NCBI GenBank assembly: GCA_963798435.1
Contig: CAWCTF010000008.1
Span: 434,001 to 498,000 of the forward strand
Direction of reading: 5' to 3'
Length of the DNA stretch: 64,000 nucleotides
Origin: JALHST01 sp963798435
Lineage (GTDB): Bacteria > Bacteroidota > Bacteroidia > Flavobacteriales > Flavobacteriaceae
The notes beneath the pieces were generated by a model, which made no database searches, had not been told where the DNA came from, and saw nothing but the letters and a program-made list of their open reading frames with translations. Shown here piece after piece: positions 54,179 to 63,700 of the stretch (position 1 is the stretch's first letter; the number at the start of each line of letters is the position of its first letter). A program made the translations under genes and the position numbers.

Positions 54179-55357
54179 TTATTCCCAAGTATAGTTTTTC
54201 TTGGCGGCCTGTTTTTGGATCGCTTCCAGCATCGCATTTTCCAATTCTCCTTTCGAGTTGTCCTGTCGCTGCTGTGCTACATAGGTTTCACGTTTTTTGT
54301 TCAAATCCTGAATTTCTTTCTGAATCTTGCTGCGTTCCGATTTTTTGGCTTCAATATAGGTTTGGATTTCGGGGAGTGATTTTCCTTTAAGTTCTTTTGG
54401 GAGTGCCGCCTTATCAAGTTTTTCGAAGTCGAAATCCTTGTTTTCGGAGGCATCGACCAAGTCCCACGCTTCGTTTTTATACATCCGCGAACTTTTACTG
54501 ACGGCCCGCTTCACCACGACCACTTCTTCCAATGCTGCCGCATTTGAATCCTGTTCGGCCTGTAAGGCTTTTTTGGAGGCACCCTGGCTACCATATGAAA
54601 TGTAGGTGCCATTTAGTTTCGCGTTCAGTTGAATGATTACGTCATCATAAGGCGTCGAAATGTATACCACTTCGCGATTGTGGTCGATGGCCATATATTC
54701 CCCTCCGGTCAAGATGGCCCCATTTTTCCACTCAGTATTGACGCCTTCCTGATAGGTTCCACAAAAAATCGTATTGACGATAATATCGTGCTCCTTGGCA
54801 TCGATGACAGCATCCCTGTAATTAAGTTTTCCTTGGGTAAATGGTTCATTGCCGGCAATAAAGATCATTTTAAGATGGTCTTGGTTCGTGCCCCAATCCA
54901 ATTGTTTTAACGAAGTGCGTATGACCTCCCCACAATATTCTTCGCCTCCGTTCGTAGTGAGGGAGAATAGTTTTTCTGAAATTTCATCCAGGTCGCTACT
55001 AAAATTCAATACCTGTTGAATATATCCTTCCTTTTCAGAAAGATAGTCATTGCCATACTGATAAAGGGCGATTTCTAATTTTGGTCGTACGTCGTTGCCG
55101 CATTTTGCATGGGTAAATTTATTCACGATATCCCACAATTGTGCCTTGGCCTGGTTGATCAGGCCGTCCATACTGTTACTGGTATCGAGCAATAATGCAA
55201 TTTTGACGGTATTGTTCGCAGGTTTTTCTTTTCCATCAAGCGATACTGCATGGGCTATAAGGGTCTGAGGCCTCTCGGTCTTTAACTCGCAACCAAAGGC
55301 TGCTGAAAGGGAAAGTGTCATAAAACCGATTCCGAGGAAATGGTGTATTTTTTTCAT
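54179..55357 (-). CDS. VWA-domain lipoprotein
   Basis: A 392-residue protein with a lipoprotein signal (lipobox ending AAFGC, C23). The von Willebrand A domain (about 50-255) has a complete MIDAS motif DTSNSM at 58-63 and the later threonine and aspartate regions. After it, a segment rich in Ala/Lys and a strongly charged coiled coil (KKSERSKIQKEIQDLNKKRE) form the C-terminus. It probably acts as a metal-dependent adhesion or assembly protein in the periplasm. No chaperone or MoxR ATPase is adjacent, so the partner is unknown. Confidence 0.87.
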   Translation of the reverse strand: MKKIHHFLGIGFMTLSLSAAFGCELKTERPQTLIAHAVSLDGKEKPANNTVKIALLLDTSNSMDGLINQAKAQLWDIVNKFTHAKCGNDVRPKLEIALYQYGNDYLSEKEGYIQQVLNFSSDLDEISEKLFSLTTNGGEEYCGEVIRTSLKQLDWGTNQDHLKMIFIAGNEPFTQGKLNYRDAVIDAKEHDIIVNTIFCGTYQEGVNTEWKNGAILTGGEYMAIDHNREVVYISTPYDDVIIQLNAKLNGTYISYGSQGASKKALQAEQDSNAAALEEVVVVKRAVSKSSRMYKNEAWDLVDASENKDFDFEKLDKAALPKELKGKSLPEIQTYIEAKKSERSKIQKEIQDLNKKRETYVAQQRQDNSKGELENAMLEAIQKQAAKKNYTWE

Positions 55358-55582
55358 AATGAGTTGTATTAATTTTGTTATTCACGATTCATAATGCCGT
55401 AAAATTGGGGTAAAGGAATTTTAAAAAAAACAGGGAATGAGCGAGTGGGTACTTTGATCGAGTCAACGTGACCATCGAGTGCGTTAAGCCTTAGAATGAC
55501 CATTTTTAAAGACCTTTTTGGTGATTTCGATATTTTTTAATACCACAAATATCCCCTAAGTTTACAGTATTGAAATCAAGGA

Positions 55583-57790
55583 ATGTACAGAACAGGATAC
55601 CTATTTATACTGCTTTTAATAGCAAGTAGTACCGTATTTTCCCAGCAAGCAACAACGGGTGCCAAAGTGCAGGTCAAAGGAACCGTCAAAAGTATGGAGA
55701 CCAGGTCCCCAATTGCCGGAGTAGCCATCTCAACCGATAGTGGGGCTTTTACGAAGACCAATACGTTGGGCGAGTTTAGGATAACCGCCTACGTGGGAGA
55801 CCAATTGATTTTTCAAAGTCCCGATTTTGAAACGGTTCGGCATCAGATTAAAAACAGTGAAGATGTCGACGTTTTGGTGCAGGGTTATGTAAGTAGCCAA
55901 AGCAAGGGCGCTAGTAATGACCTATCTACAAATGAAGCATCACTTCACAAAGCTTATTTAGATTCGGCGACCTACTATAAGCGCAACAATATTGAAAAAA
56001 GTATCGATTTTATTACTCAATCGATCTCCCAGCTTGGCAACCGCGCTGACAAAAAACAATTGGCCGAATCGTTATCGGCCCTGGGTGAAGTCTACCAATA
56101 CCACAAACAATATGATCTGGCCATCACCAACTACTTAGATGCATTAGCCGCCCATAAAACAACGCGTACCACACTATTGTTAGGAGGGGTTTACCTACTG
56201 AACAAGGAGTTTCAGAAAGCCGAGGCAACCCTATTGCCGCTTTTGGAAATTAAAAATATGGTGCCATTTCAAAGGGTGCAACTTTTCGAATACCTGGGCG
56301 ATGTGTATGCAGGGACCAGCCAAGTAGACAAGGCCATTGCCTATTATGAGGAAGGCTTAAAAATAGCAAGTAAGAACCAGATAACCCCGAAAATGACCGA
56401 TTTGAATTCGAAGATCGGGGATGTATATGCAAAAGGAGATCGTTTACAGGAGGCGGAGGCCTATTATGGGAATTCCCTTGAATTGGCCAATACGCAGACA
56501 CCACAACGGGCGGTGCAGGAAAAGGAGAAGGTCGCCGATTTTTACAACCAAAAAAATGCCTTTGGTGAAGAAATCAAAATGCGGAAGAAGAGCTTGGATG
56601 AATTAAAAAGCCTTTCCAAATCAGTGCCTGAAAATGAAAATGCACCCCAGAATACCGATTCGATCACCGCACAACGCATTAATTATAAAATCGCGAATGC
56701 CTTTATCGCCCAGGATAAATATGATCAGGCAATACCCTATTTACAGCAGAGTATCAAGGAAGCCGATACGGAAGACGACCTTCTTGTTCAAAAAGATGCT
56801 ACCCGAAAATTATCGGAAGTCTATAAATATAAGGGAGACTATACAAAAGCCCTTGAAACCTACCAGAAGTATGTGGCCGTGGTCGATACCTTATATGTGC
56901 GCAAGGAGCAGGAAATTTCACGGGCCGCCCGATTCAATCGTGAAATGGCCGTAAAACAAAGTCGCATTTCAGGCCTTGAACAGGAACGGCAACTCTCACA
57001 GAGCAAATACGACTTGGCACTTGCCGAACAAAAATTGGTACAGGAAAGCAATCGAAGACAAAAATGGCTTATCTATTCGCTGCTTTTTGGTATGATTTTA
57101 TTGGCGGTTGCGGCCTTTTTTTTCTATCGCAGCAACCAACAACAAAAATTGGCGAACAATTTATTGGCCCTAAAATCGCTGAGATCCCAAATGAATCCGC
57201 ATTTTATTTTTAATGCCTTGAACTCGGTCAATACGTATATCGCCAAGAATGATGAGCGTAGTGCGAACCGGTATTTGAGTGAATTCTCGACCTTGATGCG
57301 GGCCGTTTTGGAAAATTCGGAAGAAGATTTTATTCCGTTGTCGCGTGAGTTGGAACTGTTGGAACTGTACACCAAATTAGAACATTCCCGCTTTGCCGAA
57401 AAGTTTGATTATGAGATAAAAGTAGCCGAAGATGTTCCTGTTGAGGCCTTTCAAATTCCACCAATGCTGTTACAGCCCTACATTGAAAACGCGATCTGGC
57501 ATGGTTTGCGCTATAAGGAGCAGAAAGGATTCTTACAGGTCACTTTGAATAGGCTAGGCGATGAGGTAATCGAAATCGTTATCAAGGACAATGGCATCGG
57601 GCGGAAAAAATCGGTCGAATTCAAAACAGAACATCAAAAGAAACAGAAATCAAAGGCCATGGGGAACATCAAAAAGCGTATTGCCATATTGAACCAAATG
57701 TATCAGAACAAGGTCGATGTGACCATTTCAGATCTTGAGATCGATGGTTCTGGAACCCAAGTACATTTTATCTTAAAGAAACATACATGA
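55583..57790 (+). CDS. LytS-type sensor histidine kinase with CarboxypepD_reg and TPR domains
   Basis: A 735-residue sensor. A signal peptide (residues 1-20) precedes a periplasmic CarboxypepD_reg-like module (about 30-105: VQVKGTVKSMETRSPIAGV), then several tetratricopeptide repeats (about 120-440) and a coiled coil. One transmembrane helix follows near 493-512 (WLIYSLLFGMILLAVAAFFF). The cytoplasmic end is a His_kinase (LytS) domain with the phosphoacceptor H540 in MNPHFIFNALNS and an ATPase part with NAIWHGL and IKDNGIG. It overlaps the response regulator by 4 bp. The signal sensed is unknown. Confidence 0.94.
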   Translation: MYRTGYLFILLLIASSTVFSQQATTGAKVQVKGTVKSMETRSPIAGVAISTDSGAFTKTNTLGEFRITAYVGDQLIFQSPDFETVRHQIKNSEDVDVLVQGYVSSQSKGASNDLSTNEASLHKAYLDSATYYKRNNIEKSIDFITQSISQLGNRADKKQLAESLSALGEVYQYHKQYDLAITNYLDALAAHKTTRTTLLLGGVYLLNKEFQKAEATLLPLLEIKNMVPFQRVQLFEYLGDVYAGTSQVDKAIAYYEEGLKIASKNQITPKMTDLNSKIGDVYAKGDRLQEAEAYYGNSLELANTQTPQRAVQEKEKVADFYNQKNAFGEEIKMRKKSLDELKSLSKSVPENENAPQNTDSITAQRINYKIANAFIAQDKYDQAIPYLQQSIKEADTEDDLLVQKDATRKLSEVYKYKGDYTKALETYQKYVAVVDTLYVRKEQEISRAARFNREMAVKQSRISGLEQERQLSQSKYDLALAEQKLVQESNRRQKWLIYSLLFGMILLAVAAFFFYRSNQQQKLANNLLALKSLRSQMNPHFIFNALNSVNTYIAKNDERSANRYLSEFSTLMRAVLENSEEDFIPLSRELELLELYTKLEHSRFAEKFDYEIKVAEDVPVEAFQIPPMLLQPYIENAIWHGLRYKEQKGFLQVTLNRLGDEVIEIVIKDNGIGRKKSVEFKTEHQKKQKSKAMGNIKKRIAILNQMYQNKVDVTISDLEIDGSGTQVHFILKKHT

Positions 57791-58515
57791 AACTAGCCGC
57801 CATTATTATTGAGGACGAGGCGACCAGCCGGGAGATACTGCGTGGGTACCTGCTAAAATATTGCCCCGAGGTCAAGATGATCGGAGAAGCTGCTACCATC
57901 AAAGAAGGCTTGCAACTCGTTGAAAACCATGAGCTCGACCTTGTTTTTTTAGATGTTGAAATGCCATACGGGAACGCATTTGACCTACTAGAACAGGTAC
58001 CAGATCGCACCTTCGAAACCGTATTCGTAACGGCCTATGACCACTATGCCCTCGACGCCCTCAATAATCATGCGGCCTATTATTTAATGAAGCCCATTAG
58101 CATTGATGAATTGCAGAAAGCGGTCAAGTATGTCTGGGATATCAAGGAAAAGGAAGATGCCTTGGAAAATACCGTGCTGCAGCCCAAGCTAAAAAGTGTT
58201 GGTGGTAAGATTACCTTGCCCCAACAAGATGGGTTTCAAGTATTGAATGTTACCGATATTTTATATTGTAAGGCCGATGACAACTATACCGAAATCTATC
58301 TGACCAATAAAAAAATCCTGGTGAGTAAGACCCTAAAATATTTCGAAGATGCCTTGACCGAATTTCAGTTTGCACGAATTCATAAATCGTATTTGGTCAA
58401 CGTAAACGAAATCGTAAAATACAAAAAAGGAAAAGGGGGCAGTGTCGTGGTCTCCAATGGGAAGGAATTGATGGTATCGCCTGCCAAGAAAAAGGATTTG
58501 TTATCGTATTTTTGA
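57787..58515 (+). CDS. LytTR-family response regulator
   Basis: A 242-residue partner of the kinase, whose end it overlaps by 4 bp. The receiver domain (about 1-120) has the phosphoacceptor D56 in LVFLDVEMPYG, the acidic pair ED at 9-10, and the conserved lysine in YLMKPISI. The C-terminal LytTR DNA-binding domain (about 140-242) has ILYCKADDNYTEIYL and FARIHKSYLVNVNEI. LytTR regulators bind direct repeats upstream of target genes; no target is evident here. Confidence 0.95.
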   Translation: MKLAAIIIEDEATSREILRGYLLKYCPEVKMIGEAATIKEGLQLVENHELDLVFLDVEMPYGNAFDLLEQVPDRTFETVFVTAYDHYALDALNNHAAYYLMKPISIDELQKAVKYVWDIKEKEDALENTVLQPKLKSVGGKITLPQQDGFQVLNVTDILYCKADDNYTEIYLTNKKILVSKTLKYFEDALTEFQFARIHKSYLVNVNEIVKYKKGKGGSVVVSNGKELMVSPAKKKDLLSYF

Positions 58516-58578
58516 AAGTGCCTAAGGTTGAAAAAGAGAGTTCAATACCACCGGCCATAACCAATAACCCTTAGCACC

Positions 58579-59088
58579 ATGCTTATAAAAACAATAAACG
58601 GGAAAACGCCCCAAATGGGCAAGGATTGCTACATCGCGGAAAATGCTACCATTGTTGGCGATGTCATCATGGGTGATTTCTGTAGCCTTTGGTTTAATGT
58701 AGTACTTCGCGGCGATGTGCACTACATTCGCATGGGGGACAAAGTGAATGTCCAGGATGGGGCCGTGATCCACTGTACCTATAAAAAATCGCCTACGAAC
58801 ATTGGAAATAATGTCTCTATCGGCCATAACGCCATCGTGCATGGCTGCACCATAAAAGACAATGTGCTCATCGGGATGGGCAGTATTATTATGGATGATT
58901 GCGTGGTAGAGAGCAACAGTATTATTGCTGCCGGAGCCGTCGTTACCAAGGGCACGATTGTGCCTTCAGGGTCTGTTTATGCCGGGATGCCCGCCAAGAA
59001 AATACAGGATATCAGGCCCGAACTCAGTGCCGGGGAAATTGACAGGATCGCTGATGCCTATGTCATGTATGCCAGTTGGTTTAAGTGA
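58579..59088 (+). CDS. Gamma carbonic anhydrase family protein
   Basis: A 169-residue left-handed beta-helix protein (gamma-carbonic anhydrase/YrdA type). Hexapeptide repeats run from about residue 15 to 135 (ATIVGDVIMGDF, NIGNNVSIGHNAIVHGCTI). The metal-ligand histidines are in VIHCTY and SIGHNAIVHG. The C-terminal helix (AGEIDRIADAYVMYASWF) is typical. True carbonic anhydrase activity is not certain in this group. Its stop codon adjoins the heptanucleotide array directly. Confidence 0.92.
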   Translation: MLIKTINGKTPQMGKDCYIAENATIVGDVIMGDFCSLWFNVVLRGDVHYIRMGDKVNVQDGAVIHCTYKKSPTNIGNNVSIGHNAIVHGCTIKDNVLIGMGSIIMDDCVVESNSIIAAGAVVTKGTIVPSGSVYAGMPAKKIQDIRPELSAGEIDRIADAYVMYASWFK

Positions 59089-59089
59089 A

Positions 59090-59532
59090 CAGTGGGCAGT
59101 GAACAGTATACAGTAAGCAGTAAACAGTAAACAGTAAGCAGTGAGCAGTAAGCAGTGAGCAGTAAACAGTGAGCAGTAAGCAGTTGGCAGTAAACAGTGA
59201 GCAGTTGGCAGTGAGCAGTTGGCAGTAAACAGTAACAGTAAGCAGTGAACAGTGAGCAGTTGGCAGTAAACAGTAAGCAGTGAGCAGTAAGCAGTTGGCA
59301 GTAGGCAGTAAACAGTGAGCAGTAAACAGTAAACAGTGAGCAGTAGGCAGTGGCAGTGAGCAGTAAACAGTAAACAGTAAACAGTGGCAGTAGGCAGTAA
59401 GCAGTGAACAGTGAGCAGTTGGCAGTAAACAGTAAACAGTGAGCAGTAAACAGTGAAACAGTTGGCAATAGGCAGTTGGCAGTAGGCAGTAGGCAGTGAA
59501 CAATAAACAGTTAACAATAAACAATGAACAAT
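59090..59532. repeat. Heptanucleotide tandem array, about 62 copies of CAGTNNN
   Basis: The stretch consists of nearly uninterrupted 7-bp units with invariant CAGT and three variable bases, chiefly CAGTAAA, CAGTGAG, CAGTTGG, CAGTAGG, CAGTAAG and CAGTGAA. A few units are one base short or long (for example near 59226, 59350 and 59455). The final units drift to CAATAAA and CAATGAA. It begins 2 bp after the carbonic anhydrase stop. The period of 7 keeps all three bottom-strand frames open, producing meaningless long ORFs. It resembles heptanucleotide short tandem repeats of other bacteria; its role is unknown. Confidence 0.95.
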
Positions 59533-59573
59533 GACGTCATCACGAGGAGCTTTAGCGACGCGGTAATCTGTTT
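59532..59573. repeat. REP-like dispersed intergenic element (remnant)
   Basis: The stretch TGACGTCATCACGAGGAGC, followed by TTTAGCGACGCGGTAATCTG, closely resembles a palindromic intergenic repeat seen in many bacterial genomes (from memory, a form with CATTGCGAGGAGCGAAGCGACG and GCAATCTG). Only one copy is in this window, and it lies right after the heptanucleotide array. Identification is by recall, not by search. Confidence 0.5.
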
Positions 59574-59703
59574 CTTTTTGTATTGATTCAGGGATTTACC
59601 CCCGCCGAACACGTGAGCTATCTGGAAATGGCCGATTCACACCTTTAAAACTCAGGAACTTTACAGGAATTACTTATTTTTGCGAAACTTTAAACGGCTT
59701 GAA

Positions 59704-60582
59704 ATGAAAGCATATGTATTTCCGGGGCAAGGGGCTCAATTCGTGGGAATGGGACTTGATCTTTACGAGAAAATTCCATTGGCGCAAGAGCTTTTCGATG
59801 CCGCCAATAAAATTCTTGATTTCAATATTACCGATGTCATGTTCGAAGGAACCCCAGAAGCATTGAAGGAGACCAAGGTAACCCAACCGGCCATCTTTTT
59901 GCATTCGGTAATTCTAGGGAAAGTAATGCCAAAATTTAAACCCGATATGGTCGCCGGCCATTCCTTGGGAGAGTTTTCGGCCCTGGTGGCGAATGGGGTA
60001 CTGAATTTTGAAGACGGACTCCGATTAGTCTATAAACGGGCACTGGCCATGCAGAAGGCATGCGAAATGCAGCCGAGTACCATGGCAGCGGTTTTAGGAT
60101 TGGAAGATAGTATCGTAGAACGAATATGCCAGGAAACCCCGGGTGTGGTGGTCGCCGCTAATTATAATTGTCCGGGCCAATTGGTCATTTCCGGAGAGGT
60201 GGAAGCAGTCAACCTTGCCTGCACCGCCTTAAAGGAGGCAGGGGCACGAAGGGCACTGGTATTGCCCGTTGGAGGGGCTTTTCATTCCCCACTTATGGAA
60301 CCGGCCCGGCAAGAGCTGGCGGCTGCCATTGAAAGTACGGTCTTGAACGAACCGACTTGTCCCATTTATCAGAACGTAACGGCAACGGCCGTCACCCGTG
60401 CCGACGAAATCAAACGCAATTTAATATCCCAGTTGACCGCTCCGGTACGGTGGACACAAAGTGTTCAAAACATGGTCAAGGACGGGGCTACTGAATTTAT
60501 AGAAGTAGGGCCTGGGGCCGTTTTACAGGGACTGGTCAAAAAGATCGCCCCCGAAATGCAAACGGCTTCCGCGGCGATTTAA
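59704..60582 (+). CDS. fabD: Malonyl-CoA:ACP transacylase
   Basis: Transfers malonyl from CoA to acyl carrier protein to supply fatty acid elongation. The 292 residues carry FPGQGAQFVGMG at the N-terminus, the nucleophile S87 in GHSLGEFSAL, and the catalytic histidine region GGAFHSPLM. The ATG at 59704 gives the standard MKAYVFPGQG start; eight extra in-frame codons upstream overlap the -7-like element and are rejected. It stands alone between the repeat array and the large surface-protein gene. Confidence 0.97.
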   Translation: MKAYVFPGQGAQFVGMGLDLYEKIPLAQELFDAANKILDFNITDVMFEGTPEALKETKVTQPAIFLHSVILGKVMPKFKPDMVAGHSLGEFSALVANGVLNFEDGLRLVYKRALAMQKACEMQPSTMAAVLGLEDSIVERICQETPGVVVAANYNCPGQLVISGEVEAVNLACTALKEAGARRALVLPVGGAFHSPLMEPARQELAAAIESTVLNEPTCPIYQNVTATAVTRADEIKRNLISQLTAPVRWTQSVQNMVKDGATEFIEVGPGAVLQGLVKKIAPEMQTASAAI

Positions 60583-60734
60583 CCAGAATACCCATGATTT
60601 TACCCGAAAAATGTGCTAGTTAAGCTTTATTTTGGCCTCATATGGCCGTTTTTTCGTAATATTGATATCCTGAATTTTATCTTTGGGACCACCAACCTTT
60701 GCATGAATTTTCTTAGAAATTCAAAGGAAAAGCT

Positions 60735-63700
60735 ATGATATTGAAAAAATTACAGGCGGTATACCGCACATTCCCCTCCCCATTTTCTTTTAGTCGAACG
60801 GCACTATTGGGGATTTTTTTATTGCTGGGGATGAATTCATATGGGCAGATCGGCGTGAGTATCAATGACCCTTCCCCGGTGCCCGAAGGGAATACGTGGT
60901 CACTACACAATTGATATTCACGGTGAGTATCGCTTCCTTTAATCTATTTGCTGATATTACGGTGGATTATACCATTTCCGGGGGCAATGAAAACGGCTCC
61001 TCGAGTACGTTGACATTTCCAGCAGCTTCTTTTGTTTTGAATCAGAACATCATAGTCACCACCACTGGGGACACCACCATTGAACCCGATGAGGTAATAA
61101 CCATTACATTAAGCAACCCCAGCGCGAATGCTTTCTTAGCGGATGCCTCAGGAACAAGTAGTTTTACGAATGATGATAGTCAGATTTCGATAGGGTCGGG
61201 TATTGCCCAGGACGAGGGCAATAGTGGGGCGACGGCCTATGTTTTTTCAGTGACGCGTATCGGGGATACCTCTGGGGCGGCCACGGTAAACTATACCGTT
61301 ACCGGCAGCGGTGGAAACCCGGCCAACGGGGCAGATTTCACAAGTGGCTCCTTAGCAGGTGCAGGTGGTACGGCAAACTTCTCGGCGGGTGCTGCCAATA
61401 CAACCTTTACCGTAAATGTGAATGGAGACCTTACCTTTGAGCAGAACGAAACTTTCACGGTCACCTTATCTGCACCAAGCGGGGGGGCGACCTTGGGCAC
61501 GACAACGGCCATCGGCACCATAAATAATGATGACAGTACAAGTGTTTCAATAGGGGGGGGCGTAGCCCATAATGAAGGCAACAGTGGTAATACAGCCTAT
61601 GTATTTACGATTACCCGTACGGGGGATACCTCGGGGGCTGCAACTGTTGATTATGGTGTATCGGGAACCGGTGCCAGCCCGGCAAATAATCAGGATTTTC
61701 CAGGTGGGCCTTTTCCAAGTGGTACCGCGAATTTCGCTGCGGGATCTGCAAATACGAACATAACTATCAATGTAAGCGGCGATATTACCGTTGAGCCTGA
61801 CGAAACATTTTTGGTGACCCTAAGTAACCCCAGCTGCGGGAATGGTCATTGGCACGGCAAGTGCGATCGGGACGATAAACAACGACGATAGCAATACGAT
61901 AAATATGGGTGGCAATGTTTCCAATAGTGAAGGAAATAGTGGACCCACGGCCTATAGTTTTACAGTGAACCGTACCGGCGATACTTCGGGCATTGCCAGT
62001 GTCAACTGGGCGGTTACTGGCATTGCGCCAAACCCAGCGAATGCAGCCGATTTTGGGGGGAGTTTTCCCACCGGTACGGCCAATTTTAGTGCAGGATCCC
62101 CAAGCACGAACTTCACCGTCAACGTGCAGGGCGATATTACCATTGAACCGAATGAAACCTTCCGTGTGACCCTGAGTGGTGCTACGGGTGGGACCTTGGG
62201 AACATCTACCGCAACAGGGACCATTACCAACGATGATACATGTGGCGGCGGTACGAGTGCACCGGTACTTAATGCGGGCGTACCCACGACTTTTTGTGAT
62301 GTAATCGATACGAGTCTAAGCGATTACACTTCGAGTACGCCCCCAGGGGGTACAACCCTTGTATGGACGACCGATTCCGGGAACCCAACCGATACCAATT
62401 CGCATTTGACTCCAGCCCAAATCGCTGATCCCCTCCCGGGAACGTATTATGCCTTGTTTTATGATGCGGTCCATAATTGTGCGAGTCCGTTATTAACAGT
62501 TACCTTGATATTGAATACAACGCCTACCAATTTGACAACTACGGGCGATACGATTTGTGGTCCTGGCATGGTAAGCCTTTCGGCTAGTGCTACTACGGTA
62601 ACAGGTTCGCCTACCTACAATTGGTATACGGCCCCGACAGGGGGTTCGCCGGTAAGTTCCTTGCAAAACTATACGCCGACCATTACACAAACGACTTCCT
62701 ATTATGTGGAAGCTACTCAAAATTCATGTGCTACCACCCCTAGGGTGGAAGTCATCGCGACGGTTATACCGGCTGTCAGTGCGGGTGCAGCTACCAATGC
62801 CTCCTCGTGTAACGATGCTACGTATGGCACCACCACCCTCGATTTGGACAACCGCTTAGTCGGGGCGAGTGCCGGTTCCTGGGCCTTTACCTCGGGTCCA
62901 CTACTCGAGAGTATTATACCAGACGCTCAAAACGTAGTCAATTTTCAGGGGCATGCGAACGGCGATTATGTCTTTACCTATACCACTACAGGGGCCCAAG
63001 CCCCATGTACCAATGACTCGGTAGCGGTGACCATCTCGGTAAGTAGTTGTGATACCGACGACGATGGCGATGGTCTGTTGGGCGGTATCGAAGCCGCCTT
63101 GGGTACGGATCCTAACAATGCTGATACCGACGGAGATGGTATTGATGACGGCACCGAAGTGGGGCCCGACACGGCGAATCCCCTAGACGGGGATGGCGAC
63201 GGTATTATCGACGCCCTTGACTCCCTGATTTTAGATACTGATGGCGACGGCATTGTTGACCAAGACGATCCTGGCAATACGAATCCCTGTGTCCCGAACA
63301 TCAACAGCGCGCTGTGCCCTATTGATCTGGAAGTTACCAAAACGGCAAATAAACCAAGTGTGGCGGTAGGGGAACAGGTCACTTTTACAGTGACGGTGAA
63401 TAACCTTACCGATACGCCTTTGCAGAGTGCAAAAATCAGCGAACTGCTTACCCTTGATACGGGTTTTCAATATGTCTCCCACACCCCCTCAATAGGAATC
63501 TACGATCCTGTCGTCGGCCAATGGGATATTCCCGCCATGGCCGGGATGGAAAGTGCTACCTTGGAAGTCGTCGCAGTAGTATTGCCCACGGGTTCGTACA
63601 GCAACACGGCAACCTTATTGCAATCGGATCCCTTCGATTCCGATGCCTCGAATGACGCGGGAACGGTTCAAATAACGATCGGCAATCCGGATCCCAATGT

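Larger units (their letters stand above)
59089..59703. other. 615-bp region without a gene
   Basis: It holds the heptanucleotide array (to 59532), the REP-like remnant (to 59573), and about 100 bp leading to fabD. The lead contains a TATTTTTG -7-like element at 59675-59682 that would start the fabD message near 59687. No coding sequence is seen on either strand apart from frames created by the repeat. Confidence 0.85.

Noticed and set aside
58966..59524. Three long overlapping bottom-strand ORFs (136-183 codons) with repeating Tyr-Cys-Ser/Leu-Thr-Val patterns
   Set aside because: They are produced by the 7-bp repeat, which repeats in protein every seven residues in any frame and happens to contain no stop on that strand. 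They have no start context and no independent coding signal.
59090..59532. CRISPR array
   Set aside because: The period is 7 bp with no spacer-repeat alternation and no cas genes are in the window.
60640..60665. Terminator after fabD (GGCC repeat followed by a T tract)
   Set aside because: The stem is only 4-5 bp; it was not strong enough to list.
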